A DNA stretch of 64,000 nt, taken from Tillus elongatus (lineage: Eukaryota > Arthropoda > Insecta > Coleoptera > Cleridae). This document shows, piece after piece, positions 22,545 through 36,599 of this stretch. The stretch is from NCBI GenBank assembly GCA_964006375.1, contig OZ023264.1:176238010-176302009 (forward strand), given 5' to 3'. Under the pieces are notes generated by a model. The model saw nothing but the letters and a program-made list of their open reading frames with translations, was not told the DNA's origin and searched no databases. The first letter of the stretch is position 1. Each line of letters opens with the position of its first letter. The translations under genes and the position numbers were made by a program.

Positions 22545-24396
22545 AAGTTCTCTTAAGCTCCAAGGGCAGCAAACCCTTCTGGACCCTTGCTAAATCTATT
22601 GTGAATAATTTTCGCAAGAGCACATTCCCACCTCATGTCTCAGGGGATTAAATTGTTTCTACCGCCCTGGGCAAGGCTAAACTTTTTGCCTCGTTGTTCG
22701 CCGGCAATTCTACTCTCAACCCACCTCCAAATGTCACCACCAACAATCTCCAATGTCGCGCATTAAATGACGGATATCCTTTTCAAAACTAAAAAGGTAC
22801 GCAAGGTGCTCTCTTCTCTTAATACCAGGAAAGCATCTGGCCTTGACGAGATCCCAGAAATTGTTCTCAAAAAATGCCCACCAGAACTTGCTCCTGTCAT
22901 GACTCGTCTCTTTCAGACATCTTACAATAGAGGCATATTCCCTAGTAACTGGAAAACTGTTTGAGATCAACCTGTCCCCAAGAAAGGATCCAAAGCTCTT
23001 TCTAGCAACTACAGGCCTATTTCTCTCCTTTCAGTCGTCTCTAAAGTGATGGAAAAGTATATAAACACCGAATTACTAAAATTTCTTGAAAAACACAGTC
23101 TAATTCACGACAGTATGGATTCTGTCAGCACAGATCAACTGCCGACCTCCTTTCCTCTGTCACCCATTTTTGGAACAAGTCTTTGGAATTACACGGTGAA
23201 TCCCAGATTGTCGCTCTAGGCATATCCAAAGCATTCGACCAGGTCTGGCACGAAGCGCTGCTTAATAAACTTCCGGCCTATGGCCTACCACCAAAACTCT
23301 GTACCTAGACAGCAAACTTCCTCTCCAACCGGAACATTACTGTTGTTGTGGATGACCATTCCTCTAAACTATATCCAATTAATGCAGGAGTTCCTCAACG
23401 TTCAGCTTTAGCCCCTACTTTGTTTCTTCTCCACATCAATACCCCCTCCCCCTCTAGCACATCCAACCCAGTTCACAATTACGCGGGCGACAACACCCTC
23501 CACTCAAATATACAATATTCTAAGCCTGTCTCTTTGGCTCAATTAGATGAGGATCGCAGACTCATGGAGGGTTCTGTCTCCGTGGTTCTCCAAAAAATAT
23601 TAGGCTGGAAAAGTGGAAATCTTGTACAATTCAACCTTACCAAATCTCAGTCTTGCTTTCTTTCTCATAAAAGATACACCAACCCTAGACCCATCACAAT
23701 GAACAACCAAGTTATTCAAAGTAATGAGTCATCTTTACTTGTTGGCATTTCTGTGGATCGAAATCTCAATTGGCACCAACATGTCACATCAATTGCAGAA
23801 GCGGCTACTAAGAAATTAGGTTTCCTCTTCCGGGCTCGCAAATACTTTTCACCAGCTAATCTCTATTCCCTATATACTTCACAAATATGGCCGAACCTCG
23901 AACACTGCTCCCACATATGGGGCTCTGCTGCCGCTTCTACACTCGCTATCCTGGACTTCATTCAGAAGAGCTATATGTCTCATTGGTGACCCTACCGTCA
24001 CCCAAAGGCTGCCATCCCTTGCCCACCGACGTGCCGTTGGTGACCTCTCTCGCTTTTATAGATATCTGCATGGTCACTGCTCAGAGGAGCTTTCTTCGAT
24101 AGTTCCTCCACCTGCTTCACCCAACAGATCTATCAGAGGAATAGAGCGAATGCACCCTTTTACTGCCCAGGTCACCAAAAATAGAACATCTTGTTATGCC
24201 CGCTCTTTTGTCCCGAGGACTTGCAAGTTGTGGAATTCCTTGCCGGCGTATGTTTTTCTTCTCCGAACCTCCAAACCTTCAAGTCCAGAATTAACAAGTT
24301 GCCTCTTTCCTCCTTGTCGACACCCACGGTACGATAGTATTTAGGCTGTAAACCCTCGTGGTGTGTTGTTAAATTAAATAAAAAACAAATTGTCAA
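22545..24396 (+). pseudogene. Jockey/CR1-like LINE, copy 3 (5'-truncated, dead)
   Basis: The copy begins inside the linker upstream of RT and runs to the 3' end. Recognisable parts are ASGLDEIP (about 22840), the palm region with a degraded GVPQ block near 23390, a changed YADD (YAGD) near 23480, and the C-terminal SLVGISVDRNLNWHQH-like region near 23740. Multiple stops and frameshifts break it, for example TGA at 22962 and TAG near 23308. The end has the LINE 3' motif taaaccctcgtggtgtgttg shared with the minus-strand copy. Confidence 0.85.
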
Positions 24397-24589
24397 AATG
24401 TTTTACTTCCAGTGGCCACTAACAAAGTTTACAGTAAATATACAGGTGGCAAATAATACAGTAAGAAATAAAAGAAGCTACTATTTTAACAAAAATAGTT
24501 ATTTGTTAAGTTGTCTTGAGAGATGGTACTATTAATTTAAAATTATTAGGTAGAAAGAAGTAGGTTACAAGCGTTAATGTATGACTGTA

Positions 24590-25850
24590 GATAACTTTTG
24601 TAACCATATACATTAGACCGTGCGCCGAATCCGTTAGTTATGGTTTATGGCTGAGTTGTTTATATTAATGCCCCAATGTATAATCAAAGTTTTCGACCTC
24701 GAGCGCCGAACGCAACCTTATTAAACATACGAGAAACCGCAGAATTTTCGTGTTGTCGTGAATTTTTGACGATTTTAGCCCGGAAGGACCAGTTTTTCAA
24801 TAATAAGCTATTCAATACGTTTTCAAAGTCGACTAAAGTTGGTCCAACATCATAAACAAATGAAGAAAAGATCGAAACTACGAGATTTAACGCACGGTAC
24901 CCCCATTTAAGAAACAGGGTTACTGGATTATCGATTTAGAAAGGTAAAGTATCTTCCAAATTATAAACGTAGCAGTTATTTTTCCTTATTAATCGCCAAT
25001 ATGATTTCGTTTTAGGCAACCTAATTAAACCGGTTTTATTAATATCAACAATAACATAATTATAATTTCAGACTCAAAGGTGACAAACTTATTTAGGCGT
25101 TTTAAACAAAAATGTTATCTTGTTCAAAACGTATGAAATATGTGCACTATCGTTTCTCCAAAAGTCAAAATAAAACATAAAAAAACATACATTAGTCGAG
25201 CTGGATTCTATTGCGTAACCTTGTGCTTAGGAGGCAAGCGCCGTACCCCCTGCACCATCTAGGCACACGTCAACTAACGTTTTATTTGCGTAATAATTTA
25301 GATCGGCTTCATGCCCGGGAGATTATATTCAAAGTACATAGAACTAATTAATTACAGAATTAGTAAAATTACCATTGAAACACATCCCACGACTGTTTCG
25401 GTCTTATATGACGTCTTATGTTTAAGTTTAAAGACAAAAGAAACTATTTTAGAATCATTTTTATAGAGACATGGCTTGATTTTGTTTAAATTTCTGCTAT
25501 ACCATGCGACAGCAGAATATATCTATGCTGCGCTAAAACTGTGTTTGGGGCCGTTAATAAAGCTACAAATATAGTGTATTTCAATAACTGATTGAATCCC
25601 TCAGTTAAATAACAATCAATTGGCAAATATTTAATTTATGTCGTCTGTCATTTTCCATAACTAAGGCCGAGATTTCACGATTGTTGGTTCGGTTGGTATG
25701 TTTTCTGCCTGGTATGTATTTAGTTTGGTTACCGTTGATGTATGGTTTATACCTGTTGTATGAATTAATCTACGCGTGGCAGTTAAATAATGTGTATGTC
25801 AGGCATTGGACTTTAACCAGCAAGTCTTCTACTTGATTTATGCATTAAAA
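24590..25850 (-). repeat. Dispersed long repeat, copy 2 (family A, inverted)
   Basis: Reverse complement of 1-1270 with many substitutions. The tRNA-like block here (about 25195-25280, minus strand) is fuller than in copy 1, with an A-box-like gatggtgcagggg. Copy 2 lacks the internal duplication and the 523-604 insert, so it represents the pre-insertion state. Confidence 0.78.
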
Positions 25851-25902
25851 ACATTTTATTTCAAGACTTGTGTTAAATTTGTTCTAACATTGTATATTCA
25901 AA

Positions 25903-26941
25903 ATGGTTCGCTTTACTGTGGTAGAGAAAAGTGATATGTATGAAGCATACTTCCAAAGTTTTAGGAATTCGACCCGTGCTTTCCAGTTATACCAAGAAAA
26001 ATATCCAGAACGTGTGCAGCCAAGTCGGCATATCTTCACCAGAGCAGCAAGAGTGATGTATGAAACTGGTACTTTGATGAGAAAGCGTGGGAACCCAGTA
26101 CTAACAAAATCAATGCTCTAGTTCAAGTCAATATAAATTCCAACTTATCCACAACACATATTGCGAGAGAATGTGGACTAAGCCAGCAGCTAGTGTCAAA
26201 GATTCTGAAAAAACACAAATACCATCCTTATAAATACACCATAGTGCATGCACTATATGAGCCAGATCACGACCGACGGTTGCAGTTTTGCCAATGGTTT
26301 GCTACACAATGCTTTCACAGCTAGCATATTGTGGTCGGATGAGAGTACATTTACAAACAACGGTTTGTTTACTAGACAGAATCGTCGCTACTGGAGTACA
26401 TAGAATCCTCATATTTTATATGAGTCGCGACGTAAAAATATGGTGAGTGTAAACGTTTGGTGTGGACTTATAGAGGATACAGTTATAAGACCATTTTTCA
26501 TAAGCAATTGGCTGAATGGCGACGGATACCTTCATCTGTTAACTAATGACCTTATGGATTTTTTTATTACCTCCCTGTGCAACAGAAAGCCAACATATGG
26601 TTTCAGCAAGACGGTTCACCTGCACATTATTGCCGAGCAGTAAAAGATTATCTAGACCAGACGTTATCTAGACCAGACGTAGATGGATAGGCAATAATGA
26701 ACCCGCTCGCATGCCGACAAGATCCCCAGATCTAACCCAAATGGACTATTTCTTCTGGGGATATGTCAAAAATTTAGTTTACCTTGAGCATTTTGACAAC
26801 GAAGAAGAGTTAAAGAATATTATAATAGATAAAATTTGCTCCATACCTCCTGCTATGATAAGATCAGCAACACAAGGTATGCGCCAGAGGGTTCGTCAAT
26901 GCATAAATAACAATGGAAGATATCTTGAACATCTTCATTAA
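25903..26941 (+). pseudogene. Tc1/mariner-type transposase, dead copy
   Basis: The start is ATG 25903 with an N-terminal helix-turn-helix region. The homologous frame continues through IARECGLSQQLVSKILKKH (about 26160-26215), SDESTFTNN (about 26340), VNVWCGLI (about 26450) and SPDLTQMDYFFWGYVKNLVY (about 26715-26780), ending at TAA 26939-26941. Stops at 26119, near 26322 and near 26401, plus frameshifts and a duplicated tctagaccagacgt at about 26650-26680, kill it. It is the same superfamily as the transposase at 49330-58735 but a separate lineage. Terminal inverted repeats were not located. Confidence 0.8.
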
Positions 26942-27577
26942 CATTACACACATTTATTATTCAGTAGTAAGTATTTGTTATGTATTGTTAGTTTGCTTAT
27001 TCACTAGTTGTAAGTTTCGTTAGTATCTATGGTTAACATGATTCTATTGTGTTACTTAAAATCTTCTGTGCTGACATTTTGAGAAATAGCGAATGTTGAT
27101 AATAAAATGACACATAGCTACTTGATATTTGCGACCATAATTAGTTTTTTATTTATTTGTACAATGTTTATGAAGAAAAATATGACGTGTGTTATACCAT
27201 TCGAAAGGCGAATTTTTTTGCCATCTGATCAATTTAAAATCCAATATGGCGGACATAAGAGACAAAAAGTTGGCTATCGCTGCGCAAAGATTAGAGCAGA
27301 TACGTCAATTTTGATGCCGTCGGTTGATGGCTCATATCAAATTATGCTCACATAGCAAAAATTAGGAGCCCATTTTTGATAATAAGGGATTTATTGTAAA
27401 ATTTTGAAAATTCAGTTTTTCAGTTTTTTCAGGATATTTCTGGAACTAATCAATATATTCAAAATATGTTTTCAGATATTGGATTAGCTAATATTTGCGC
27501 AACTTTTTGGTAATTCAACAAACTCTGTATCTCTTACCGTTACTGAAATGACAATAGTGAGCAATTAATTAGTTGAA

Positions 27578-27581
<4 letters not shown>
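26942..27581. other. Intergenic, nothing recognised
   Basis: AT-rich; the plus frame at 27107-27355 has no recognisable domain and no support as a gene. Confidence 0.5.

Positions 27582-27663
<82 letters not shown>
27582..27663. repeat. (TA)n microsatellite, about 82 bp
   Basis: TA run with one aa interruption at about 27619, followed by tatgtatgtatg. Confidence 0.95.
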
Positions 27664-28880
<1,217 letters not shown>

Positions 28881-28894
28881 AGACACGAAGCAAC

Positions 28895-29130
28895 GTGCCG
28901 CCACCTAGTTGCGGAACCCGGTAGTATGTTGTCAGGCCAACTCCAAATAACACAAAGTGTTCAAAAATAGAGACTATTTGAGCGAAACCGGTCTACGGTT
29001 CTAATTGTTGTGAGAATGCATCTAGCCTTATATACAACAGGGTCGCCGTCTCTATGCGGAACTAGGTAGTATGTTGTCACGACAGCTCCAAATAACACAA
29101 AATGTTATAAATAGAGACTGCGTACAACCA
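28895..29130. repeat. Two tandem units of a short repeat (gtagtatgttgtc family)
   Basis: The phrase ggtagtatgttgtca, then tccaaataacacaaa-like sequence, occurs at about 28920 and 29066, 146 bp apart. A third related phrase lies at about 32309, on the other side of the LINE insertion, so the LINE may have inserted into the array. Confidence 0.7.
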
Positions 29131-29214
29131 ACTAATAACTTTGTAAATTGTTATCCCTGGTCGTTTTCTTCGCTAATTTAATAGGGACAATGTATGTATG
29201 GCTAGATGTATTCT

Positions 29215-32138
29215 CTTTTTTTTTTTTTTTTTTTAATTTTAACAACACACCACGAGGGCTTAAAGCCTAAATACTATCGTACTGTGGGTGTTGACAAGGA
29301 GGAAAGAGGCAACTTGTTAATTCTGGACTTGAAGGTTTGGAGGTTCGGAGCAGAAGGAAAAACATGTGCCGGCAAGAAATTCCACAACTTGGAAGTCCTC
29401 GGGACAAAAGAGCGGGCATAACAAGATGTTCTATGTCTGGTGACCTGGACAGTAAAAGGGTGCATTCGCTCTGTTCCCCTGGTAGATCTGTTGGGGGCAG
29501 CAGGTGGGGGAACTATGGAGGAAAGCTCCTCTGAGCAGTGCCCGTGCAGATATCTATAAAAGAGAGAGAGGTCACCAACAGGACGTCGGTGGGCAAGGGA
29601 TGGCAGCCTTTGGGTGAGGGTAGGGTCACCGATGAGACGTATAGCTCTCTTTTGAATGGAGTCCAGGATAGCGAGTGTAGAAGCGGCAGCTGCACCCCAG
29701 ATGTGGGAGCAGTATTCGAGGTTTGGCCTTATTTGTGAAGTATATAAGGTATAGAGATTAGCTGGTGAAAAGTATTTGCGAGCCCGGAATAGGAAACCTA
29801 ATTTCTTAGCAGCCGCTTCTGCAATTGATGTGACATGTTGGTGCCAGTTAAGATTTCGATCCACAGAAATGCCAACAAGAGAAAAGGACTCATTACTTTG
29901 AATAACTTGGTTGTTCATTGTAATGGGTCTAGGGCTGGTGTATCTCTTATGAGAAAGAAAGCAAGACTGAGATTTGGTGGGGTTGAATTGTACAAGATTT
30001 CTACTTCCCCAGTCTAATATTTTTTGGAGATCCACGGAGACAGAATCCTCCATGAGTCTGCGATCCTCATCTAATTGGGCTAAAGAGACAGGCTTAGAAT
30101 ATTGTATATTTGAGTGGAGGGTGCTGTCGTCCGCGTAACTGTGAACTGGGTTGGATGTGCTAGAGAGGAGGTCATTGATATGGAGAAGAAACAAAGTAAG
30201 GGCTAAAGCTGAACCTTGAGGAACTCCTGCATTAATTGGATACAGTTTAGAGGATTGGCCATCCACAACAACAGAAATGTTCCTGTTGGAGAGGAAATTT
30301 GCTGTCCAGATACAAAGTTTTGGTGGTAGGCCATAGGCCGGAAGTTTATTAAGCAGCGCTGCGTGCCAGACCTGGTCGAATGCTTTGGATATGTCTAGAG
30401 CAACAATCTGAGATTCACCGTGTAGTTCCATAGACTTGTTCCAAGAATGGGTGACAAAGGAAAGGAGGTCGGCAGTCGATCTGCGCTGACGGAATCCATA
30501 CTGCCTGTCGTGGATTAGACTGTGTTTTTCAAGAAATTTCAGTAATTCGGTGTTTATATACTTTTCCATCACTTTAGAGACGACTGAAAGGAGAGAAATA
30601 GGCCTGTAGTTGCCTGGAAGCGCTTTGGATCCTTTCTTGGGGATGGGTTGTACTCGAGCAGTTTTCCAGTTACTAGGGAATATGCCTTTATTGTAAGATA
30701 TCTGAAACAGACGAGTCAGAACAGGAGCAAGTTCTGGTGCGCTGATCTCGTCAAGGCCAGAGGCTTTCCTGGTATTAAGTGAAGAGAGCATCTTTCGTGC
30801 CTTTTTAGTTTTGAAAATGATATCCGTCATTTTATGTGCGACATTGGGGACTGTTGGTGGTTGAACATTTGGAGGTGGGTTGAGAGTAGAATTGCTGGCG
30901 AACAACGAAGCAAAAAGTTCAGCCTTGCCCAGGGCGGTAGAAACAATTTCATCCCCTGAGACAAGAGGTGGGAACGTGCTTTTGCAGAAATTATTCCCAA
31001 TAGATTTAGCAAGAGTCCAGAAGGGTTTGCTGCCGTTGGAGCTTGAGAGGACTTTGTTTTTGATGTGGTTATTAAACGAGTTTTTTGCCTCAGAAAGAAT
31101 GCGGACATAGCGGTCTCTTGCGTCGTTAAATGCTTGACGATTTTCTTGACTGGGATTGTGAAGAAGTGTTTTGTGAGCTTTGATCTTTTCAAGTCTGGCC
31201 TTGTCACAGGATTTAGAGAACCAGGGCTTTTGAGTGGCTGAAGAGGTTTTCTGTGTACGTGGAATAAATAATTCCATGCCAGCTTGGATAATTTCGGAGA
31301 CGTTTTGTGAGATATCAGAGGGGTCAGGATGAGAGAAGCAGACAGACGCCCATCGAAATGAGGAAAAGTAATCCCGCATTTCGTCCCAGTTTGCGGAGTT
31401 GTAGTGCCAAACGATACGTGGGTGTGATGACTGTGTGACCTCGGGTTGCATTGCGCAGGAAGCAGTGACCATGCCGTGGTCTGAGCGACCAAGAGTGGCG
31501 GTGACTGATATGTTATAGCACTCAGGTTTTGTAGTAAGAAGGAGATCCAAGGGATTTGAGCTGTGTGTTGGGATACGAGGAAAGTAAGTAGGTTGCTGAA
31601 CCATATTGGCTAAAGAATTGCTGATTGCAAAGGCCTCCGCTGCTCTCCCTTGTGGATCGGTTTTTGAAGATCCTAGCCATTCCTTATTATGGACATTGAA
31701 GTCACCAAGAATAGTGACCTCGGAGGAAGGATATTCAGAAATCAGATAGTCGGTTTTTTCAGAAAGGTAGTCAAAGAGCTGGACAAAGTTGTTGTCAGAA
31801 GGTGACCGGTAAATGCAACAGATGAATTTAGTTGCAGCCCTGAGAGAGAGTTTTATCCATAGTATGTCTTTTCTTCCAGCTTCTAAATTGGGGAGTCTGG
31901 TGCAGGGTAGATTGCTGCGGACGTATGCGCACACGCCTCCATGCAATCTAAAGGAAGTAAGGAGCTCATACCCCGGGAAATTAAGGTGATTAGTGGCTGT
32001 TTTGGCACTGATTTGGGTTTCGGTGAGGAAGAGGAGTTGGGGCCTGTTAGCCTGGAGGAAATGGTGGACGGAGTTCAGGTTAGAATTTAGGCCACATATA
32101 TTCGAAAAGGATATGTTAAATTGCGATGTTGGCGCCCC
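29215..32138 (-). mobile_element. Jockey/CR1-like LINE, copy 2 (best preserved)
   Basis: Minus-strand non-LTR retrotransposon. It ends in a poly(A) tail read as a T-run at about 29217-29235. The 5' end is truncated near 32138, where similarity to copy 1 stops; copy 1 has about 60 more bases to its ATG. There is no second ORF, as the first (gag-like) ORF of Jockey/CR1 elements is absent. It carries one long frame encoding endonuclease and RT. Confidence 0.9.
29274..32133 (-). CDS. LINE ORF2: endonuclease and reverse transcriptase, start truncated
   Basis: A single open frame of about 953 codons. In order it shows an APE-type endonuclease (ILGDFNVHNKEW near 31700, SDHGMV near 31480), the RT palm motifs NYRPISLLS (about 30590), RQYGFRQRRST (about 30490), ALDISKAFDQVW (about 30390), GVPQGSAL (about 30210) and YADD (about 30130), then the thumb and C-terminal region. 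The protein would nick DNA and prime reverse transcription there. The frame has no ATG at its open end because the 5' end is lost; the first Met-like codon is TTG at 31946. Compared with copies 1 and 3 it lacks about 8 codons in-frame after GLDEI, near 30740, which could damage the fingers region. Confidence 0.9.
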
Positions 32139-32340
32139 CTGTACACCCCATAATTAGAATCGCAGACCGGTTTCGCTCCAATTAGAGCACAGCAGTGCGG
32201 TATAGCAAATACAGCGAGAACACACCTATAAAGTAACACGGCTATGTGAGCCCACCTCCTAGAACATTGAGGGAGGTACGACAGTGTCGCCATCTCGGTG
32301 CGAAACCAGGTAGTATGTTGTTTGGAGTTGTCGTGACAAA
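32139..32340. repeat. Flank of the LINE insertion, gtagtatgttgt repeat remnant
   Basis: Contains a third diverged unit of the repeat at 28895-29130 (about 32300-32340). The short minus frame here is not a gene. Confidence 0.5.
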
Positions 32341-33505
32341 ATAACTTTAAAGTCTGCGTGTTGCCTGAATTTAATTTGGTTTATTTTTTTTATTTTTTTT
32401 GTCTTTGATTCAATTTTAACCTTATCTGATCAAATTATCTAATCCCAATAATTTTATAGCAGCGTTTTGTTGAAAAAAATCACTAACGAGGGGATAATGA
32501 CTTTTCAGACTTTAAATTCAATTTTAATAGTTAACGCAGACGTAGATGTTTTTTCTGTGACTTCAGAAATGTTTGTTTTCTTTCTTGTAACCGGTTTCGC
32601 TTTTTACAGCATCGCCAGACAAAGGGTTTGTGAAGCCACAAAAAAGCATATATTTATGTATTGAGATCAGATTTTGAATATTTTGAAATTTATTCAATTT
32701 ATTTTTGTAGCGTATTTTCTTGTACAAAATGTTGTTTTAATGTCGAATTTTCTATAAATAAATTTAATTAATTTTCTTTGAAAAAAAAAATTTGTTACGA
32801 ATTTTGGTGTGAGTATTCAACGAAGTTTTGATGGAACTTTTTTTTAAGAAATTCGTCGAAAATAATGTCAATGAGTTTTCGTGCAACCATTTTTTTTTTA
32901 TTTTCAATTAGAATTACAGATTAGGCATATAATTTGAATTTTATGCATTCTTTTAGAAATTTTTTGTGTAGAAAATATTTAATTCGCTTCCGCAGAAATT
33001 TGTTTGTCTTGCAGCAGGGGATGAAGAATTCTAGAATTATCCATCCTCTGACGCTGCTAAATTGGTTAGCGAAACGATCGTCAGGCTTTTTAAAATGTGT
33101 TGTGGTGATTTAGGTTCTGCAAATGTGCTTATCACTGCTCATAACAGGTCCAATCTTCACTTGGTAAAAAAAATGTTTTCTGATTTTCGTTAGAAAAAAT
33201 GTTTTTTAATTTTTATGCAATTTTTTTTGTAAGCTTCGTCAAAAAGGTTTTTGTGAATAATTATGTCTTGGCAGGTGGGTATATAGCCTAAAAAGTTTTG
33301 TTTTTTAGGAATATGGGACCAGTTTTTTAGAGAATATTTTAAGTTTATTTTCGGAAAATTTTTGTACATTTTCAAACGAGTTATTTTGATGAAATATGGT
33401 ACATTGTTTGAAATATATAGGATAGTGGTAACCAAATTTGATGGCTGTTTTCTTTAAAAGAAGACATATTTGCGATTAGAAATATTTTGATGAAAATTCA
33501 CCACC
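32341..33505. other. AT-rich intergenic with repeat fragments
   Basis: About 32480-32520 matches the head of the TA-repeat family (tcactaacgagggg). About 33030-33160 matches one arm of the large hairpin at 48034-48230 (gcgaaacgatcgtcagg, aaaatgtgttgtggtgattt). No gene seen. Confidence 0.55.
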
Positions 33506-33611
33506 TAACGCACTTGCTGCGTCCAGACTTCTTAGTGAATTTTCTTTAAAAAAATTCACCAATGAGGAGAAAAATTTCTACAAATAAGCGCTTCAGTTTC
33601 AGACTTTATAT

Positions 33612-33697
<86 letters not shown>

Positions 33698-33700
33698 GAT
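33506..33700 (+). repeat. Junction of two TA-family copies
   Basis: A hairpin terminus (cctaacgcacttgctgcgtcc, 33505-33525) is followed within 10 bp by the foldable head agtgaattttc...aaaattcacc and then by the (TA)n array. The tail of one copy thus meets the head of the next. Confidence 0.6.
33615..33696. repeat. (TA)n microsatellite, about 82 bp
   Basis: Pure TA run directly after a TA-family head. Confidence 0.95.
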
Positions 33701-34190
33701 ATTTACGGAAATCGGGAACAATAACTATCTTTGTTATTATTTGAGCTACGAAGTCGGTTAAAAGGGCAAAGTTGATCAACTGGACACCCCGCTTTTGAAT
33801 ATGTCACCAATATCTAGATTGCAGAACAACTGTCAAATCTGTTGACCTAACCTCTTTTTTTTTTTAATGGAACGATATGAGTATTTTGCGTTCAATCGAC
33901 TCAGGGCAAGCCATTCTATACGTGCACATAATAGTCTTTCCAACCCAGTACAATATTCCGAAGATAACTTGATCCCAAACGTTGCCAATTGTAGGTGTTT
34001 ACGGAAATCGGGAACAATAGCTATCTTCGTTATTATTTTAAAATTTTGACAGTTGTTGTGCAATCTAGATATCCGTGACACATTCAGAAGCGGCGTGTCA
34101 ACTTTTCCCATTTAACCGACTTCGTAGCTCAAATAATAACGAAGATAGCTATTGTTCCGGATTTTCGTAAAAGACCTAACCATTTTTTTT
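33700..34190. repeat. Inverted repeat flanking an AT-rich core
   Basis: tacggaaatcgggaacaata followed by cttcgttattatttgagctacgaag-like sequence appears at about 33702-33756, about 33999-34040, and in reverse complement at about 34118-34175. cattcagaagcggcgtgtc at about 34082 and the inverse gacaccccgcttttgaat at about 33782 form the arms. No coding sequence recognised. Confidence 0.6.
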
Positions 34191-34218
34191 GGAGCCTGAA
34201 GATTTGTATAGAATTTGA

Positions 34219-34520
34219 CTAATTGCCCCACAAATGAGTGCCATACGATAGGTGGCCGTGAAATAGCAAGAAATAGGCTGCCATAAGTGAACATCTGTCA
34301 ACCAAATTCCTCAACCTCCTGATCAGAAAAATTGAGATTGACAACTTACTCTTCAACAGAGAAAATTGAGCATCCCACTTAAGAGCTCCATCTATAGTAA
34401 TGCCAAGAAGGTTATCATCATTTTTCGCTGACACTTTCAGAGTTGTGGAAAATATTACCGTAACAGTTTTTTCTGTGTTTAATTTTAAGTTGGTCTGTGT
34501 GAACCACAGTTCTGCCTACT
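34219..34520 (-). pseudogene. LINE reverse transcriptase C-terminal fragment
   Basis: The frame from 34434 down reads LLGITIDGALKWD, then FLIRRLRNLVD and HLSYGTHLWGN. This is the conserved stretch after the RT palm in Jockey-type LINEs, distinct from the LINE copies elsewhere in the window. Only about 100 codons survive. The right boundary adjoins the hairpin terminus at 34556-34580. Confidence 0.75.
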
Positions 34521-34580
34521 TCCCAGTAGAGATCATTTCAACGTTCAGAAATTCGTGACGCAGCAAGTGCGTTATGGTAG

Positions 34581-35790
34581 CGAATTTTTATTAAATGCTT
34601 CTAATTTTAGTAGCTTAATTTGCTATTAACCTATAAGGTGCGTTGGCCAGGAAAACCGTTTTTACGGGAACATTTTAAGTTTATCTTTGAAAAATGTTTG
34701 TACATTTTCAAACAATAGAGTTATTTTCATGATATATGGTACATTGTTTCTACTATATAGGTCATACTGGTAACCAAATTTGATGCCTGCTTCCTTTAAA
34801 AAAACATATTTGCTATCTAAAACATTTTAATGAAAATTCACACCATAACGTACTTGCTGCTTGCAGACTTTTTTAAATTTTAAATATCATTGTATTGTTT
34901 TCAGCATATACACACTTAGCAGTTGTCGAAATAACATGTTTGAAAGTTACAGTCCCTGGTAAATTAACATAATACAGCAATTTCATTTCGGTGTTGAGTT
35001 GCTTCATCACCACGAAACGCTGCGTACAGAATGACTCCAAGCCTCTTGACCGAATCTATAAATCCTTTCCGATTCTAGCGCCTAATAACTGACGCAGTTT
35101 AAAATCTGTAACCCTACAAGTGAACATTCAACTATAATAAATAAGGATCATAACAATAGAACTGGAAGGAAACCGCTTACACGCTAGAAATTGGCTGGAA
35201 GGCGTAGCTCCAGTTTCGGATTGTAGATTGATTTCCACAAAAGCAAGAGACGTTGTTCAGTTTGCATGCATCCTGAGGCACTGTAAACTACTTCAGTTTC
35301 CACAGATAAACAATGCACACATAATTCAACATGCAGATTCAATGTAGCTTTGATATATCGAATAGATAACTTATTCTGCGAGGAAGTCATAAAATATTAA
35401 GAGTTGCTCTGAAAGAACAAACTTTTATGTCGTGAGCATAGGTAAGTTAAAATTACAATGATATGCAAATACTTGGTTTATCATTCGATGTCACGGGTAT
35501 TCACAGATGTTGCAAGCAAACTTTACAACATCGTGATCATCACAATTCAAAAGCAATGTCACGTTGTCGCCCCAACCATGATTTTGTCTCTTCAGCAGTT
35601 ATTTTCATTTAATCGTAGCTTCTGCAGCTTTTCAATTGATTCAAGTTTTCCAGAAACTTCTCTTTTCATATCCTTTTTCCCACTTTAATTTTTCAAATAT
35701 GTGTTTTTGAAATATTCTTGTCAGCAAGTTATATCTCGGAATATTTACAACAAATTTTGCCTTCCTCATCTCTGTGACAGTCAGTAATTA
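34581..35790. other. AT-rich intergenic, weak repeat fragments
   Basis: Fragments of the TA-family tail recur at about 34590-34870, ending in a degenerate hairpin (ataacgtacttgctgc). 35000-35790 shows no recognisable gene. Confidence 0.5.
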
Positions 35791-36566
35791 TCGTTACGGG
35801 TACTAAATTGATTACCTTTCAACCAAAATGCACAGTAAAGATCGGAAATAACATTTATAAGACCAGCCCAACAACCTCAGAAACCCAACAACTGTGCAGA
35901 GTACCTAAATTAGAATCCCCGATTCAAAAAGATACACAAATTCCCGGAAAAGTACCCGAATTTAAATTAGAAACTGTACAGTTACACAATATCGGTCAAA
36001 TCCAAAACCAACTTCAAACACTCAAATACCAGGGCCGATCAATATACATATCCATCACCTGAGTATATGGACTACATTAGAAGATGTAGCTGTCATAGTT
36101 GCCATCATAACAACAGCAACGAGAATGGGGTTGACGAAGTGGAAGAAAACCAAGAAGGAAGATAGAAGAACCAGCGATACCGGATTTCCCTTGAAAATCC
36201 AGAACGAACCACAACTTTGCGGGAGGAGATAAATGGACCACCAACAAAGGCGCATTATGATACAACGTTGCAGTCCCAGCATCTAGACATCGAAGTCAGC
36301 AAGATCAAAAGGCACCCTGGGAAACTGCGCAGTAAAGTGTGGGAAGCTGTGTCGACATAATAGAAGTCACCTCTAAGAACGATAGTGCTACACCCTAGGT
36401 GACACGTTATAAATAGACCACTTGCCTTCAGCGAGGCGCTCATTCCTGTTTCTTGCTTTAGACTCCGCACTTCGTGTGCCCACGTTACTATATTACACTT
36501 ATGCTAGTTATATATCTGAATATTTACAACAAATTTTGCCTTCCTCATCTCTGTGACAGACAGTAA
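35737..36566 (+). pseudogene. Errantivirus env tail plus LTR fragment, flanked by direct repeats
   Basis: About 35795-36170 encodes the C-terminal part of an insect errantivirus-type envelope protein. It is recognised because the same protein is read on the minus strand at about 38480-38850 (shared phrases TSETQQLC, VPEFKLE-like, NQLQTLKYQ). A polypurine stretch near 36222 leads into an LTR fragment (about 36232-36506) with a TATA-like cgttataaatagac. Bases 35737-35790 and 36513-36566 are near-identical direct repeats (tttgccttcctcatctctgt) bounding the piece. It is old and broken; stops interrupt the env frame near 36060. Confidence 0.7.
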
Positions 36567-36599
36567 TTATTGTTCTTTCGCCTCTTCTTACCACCTTTC

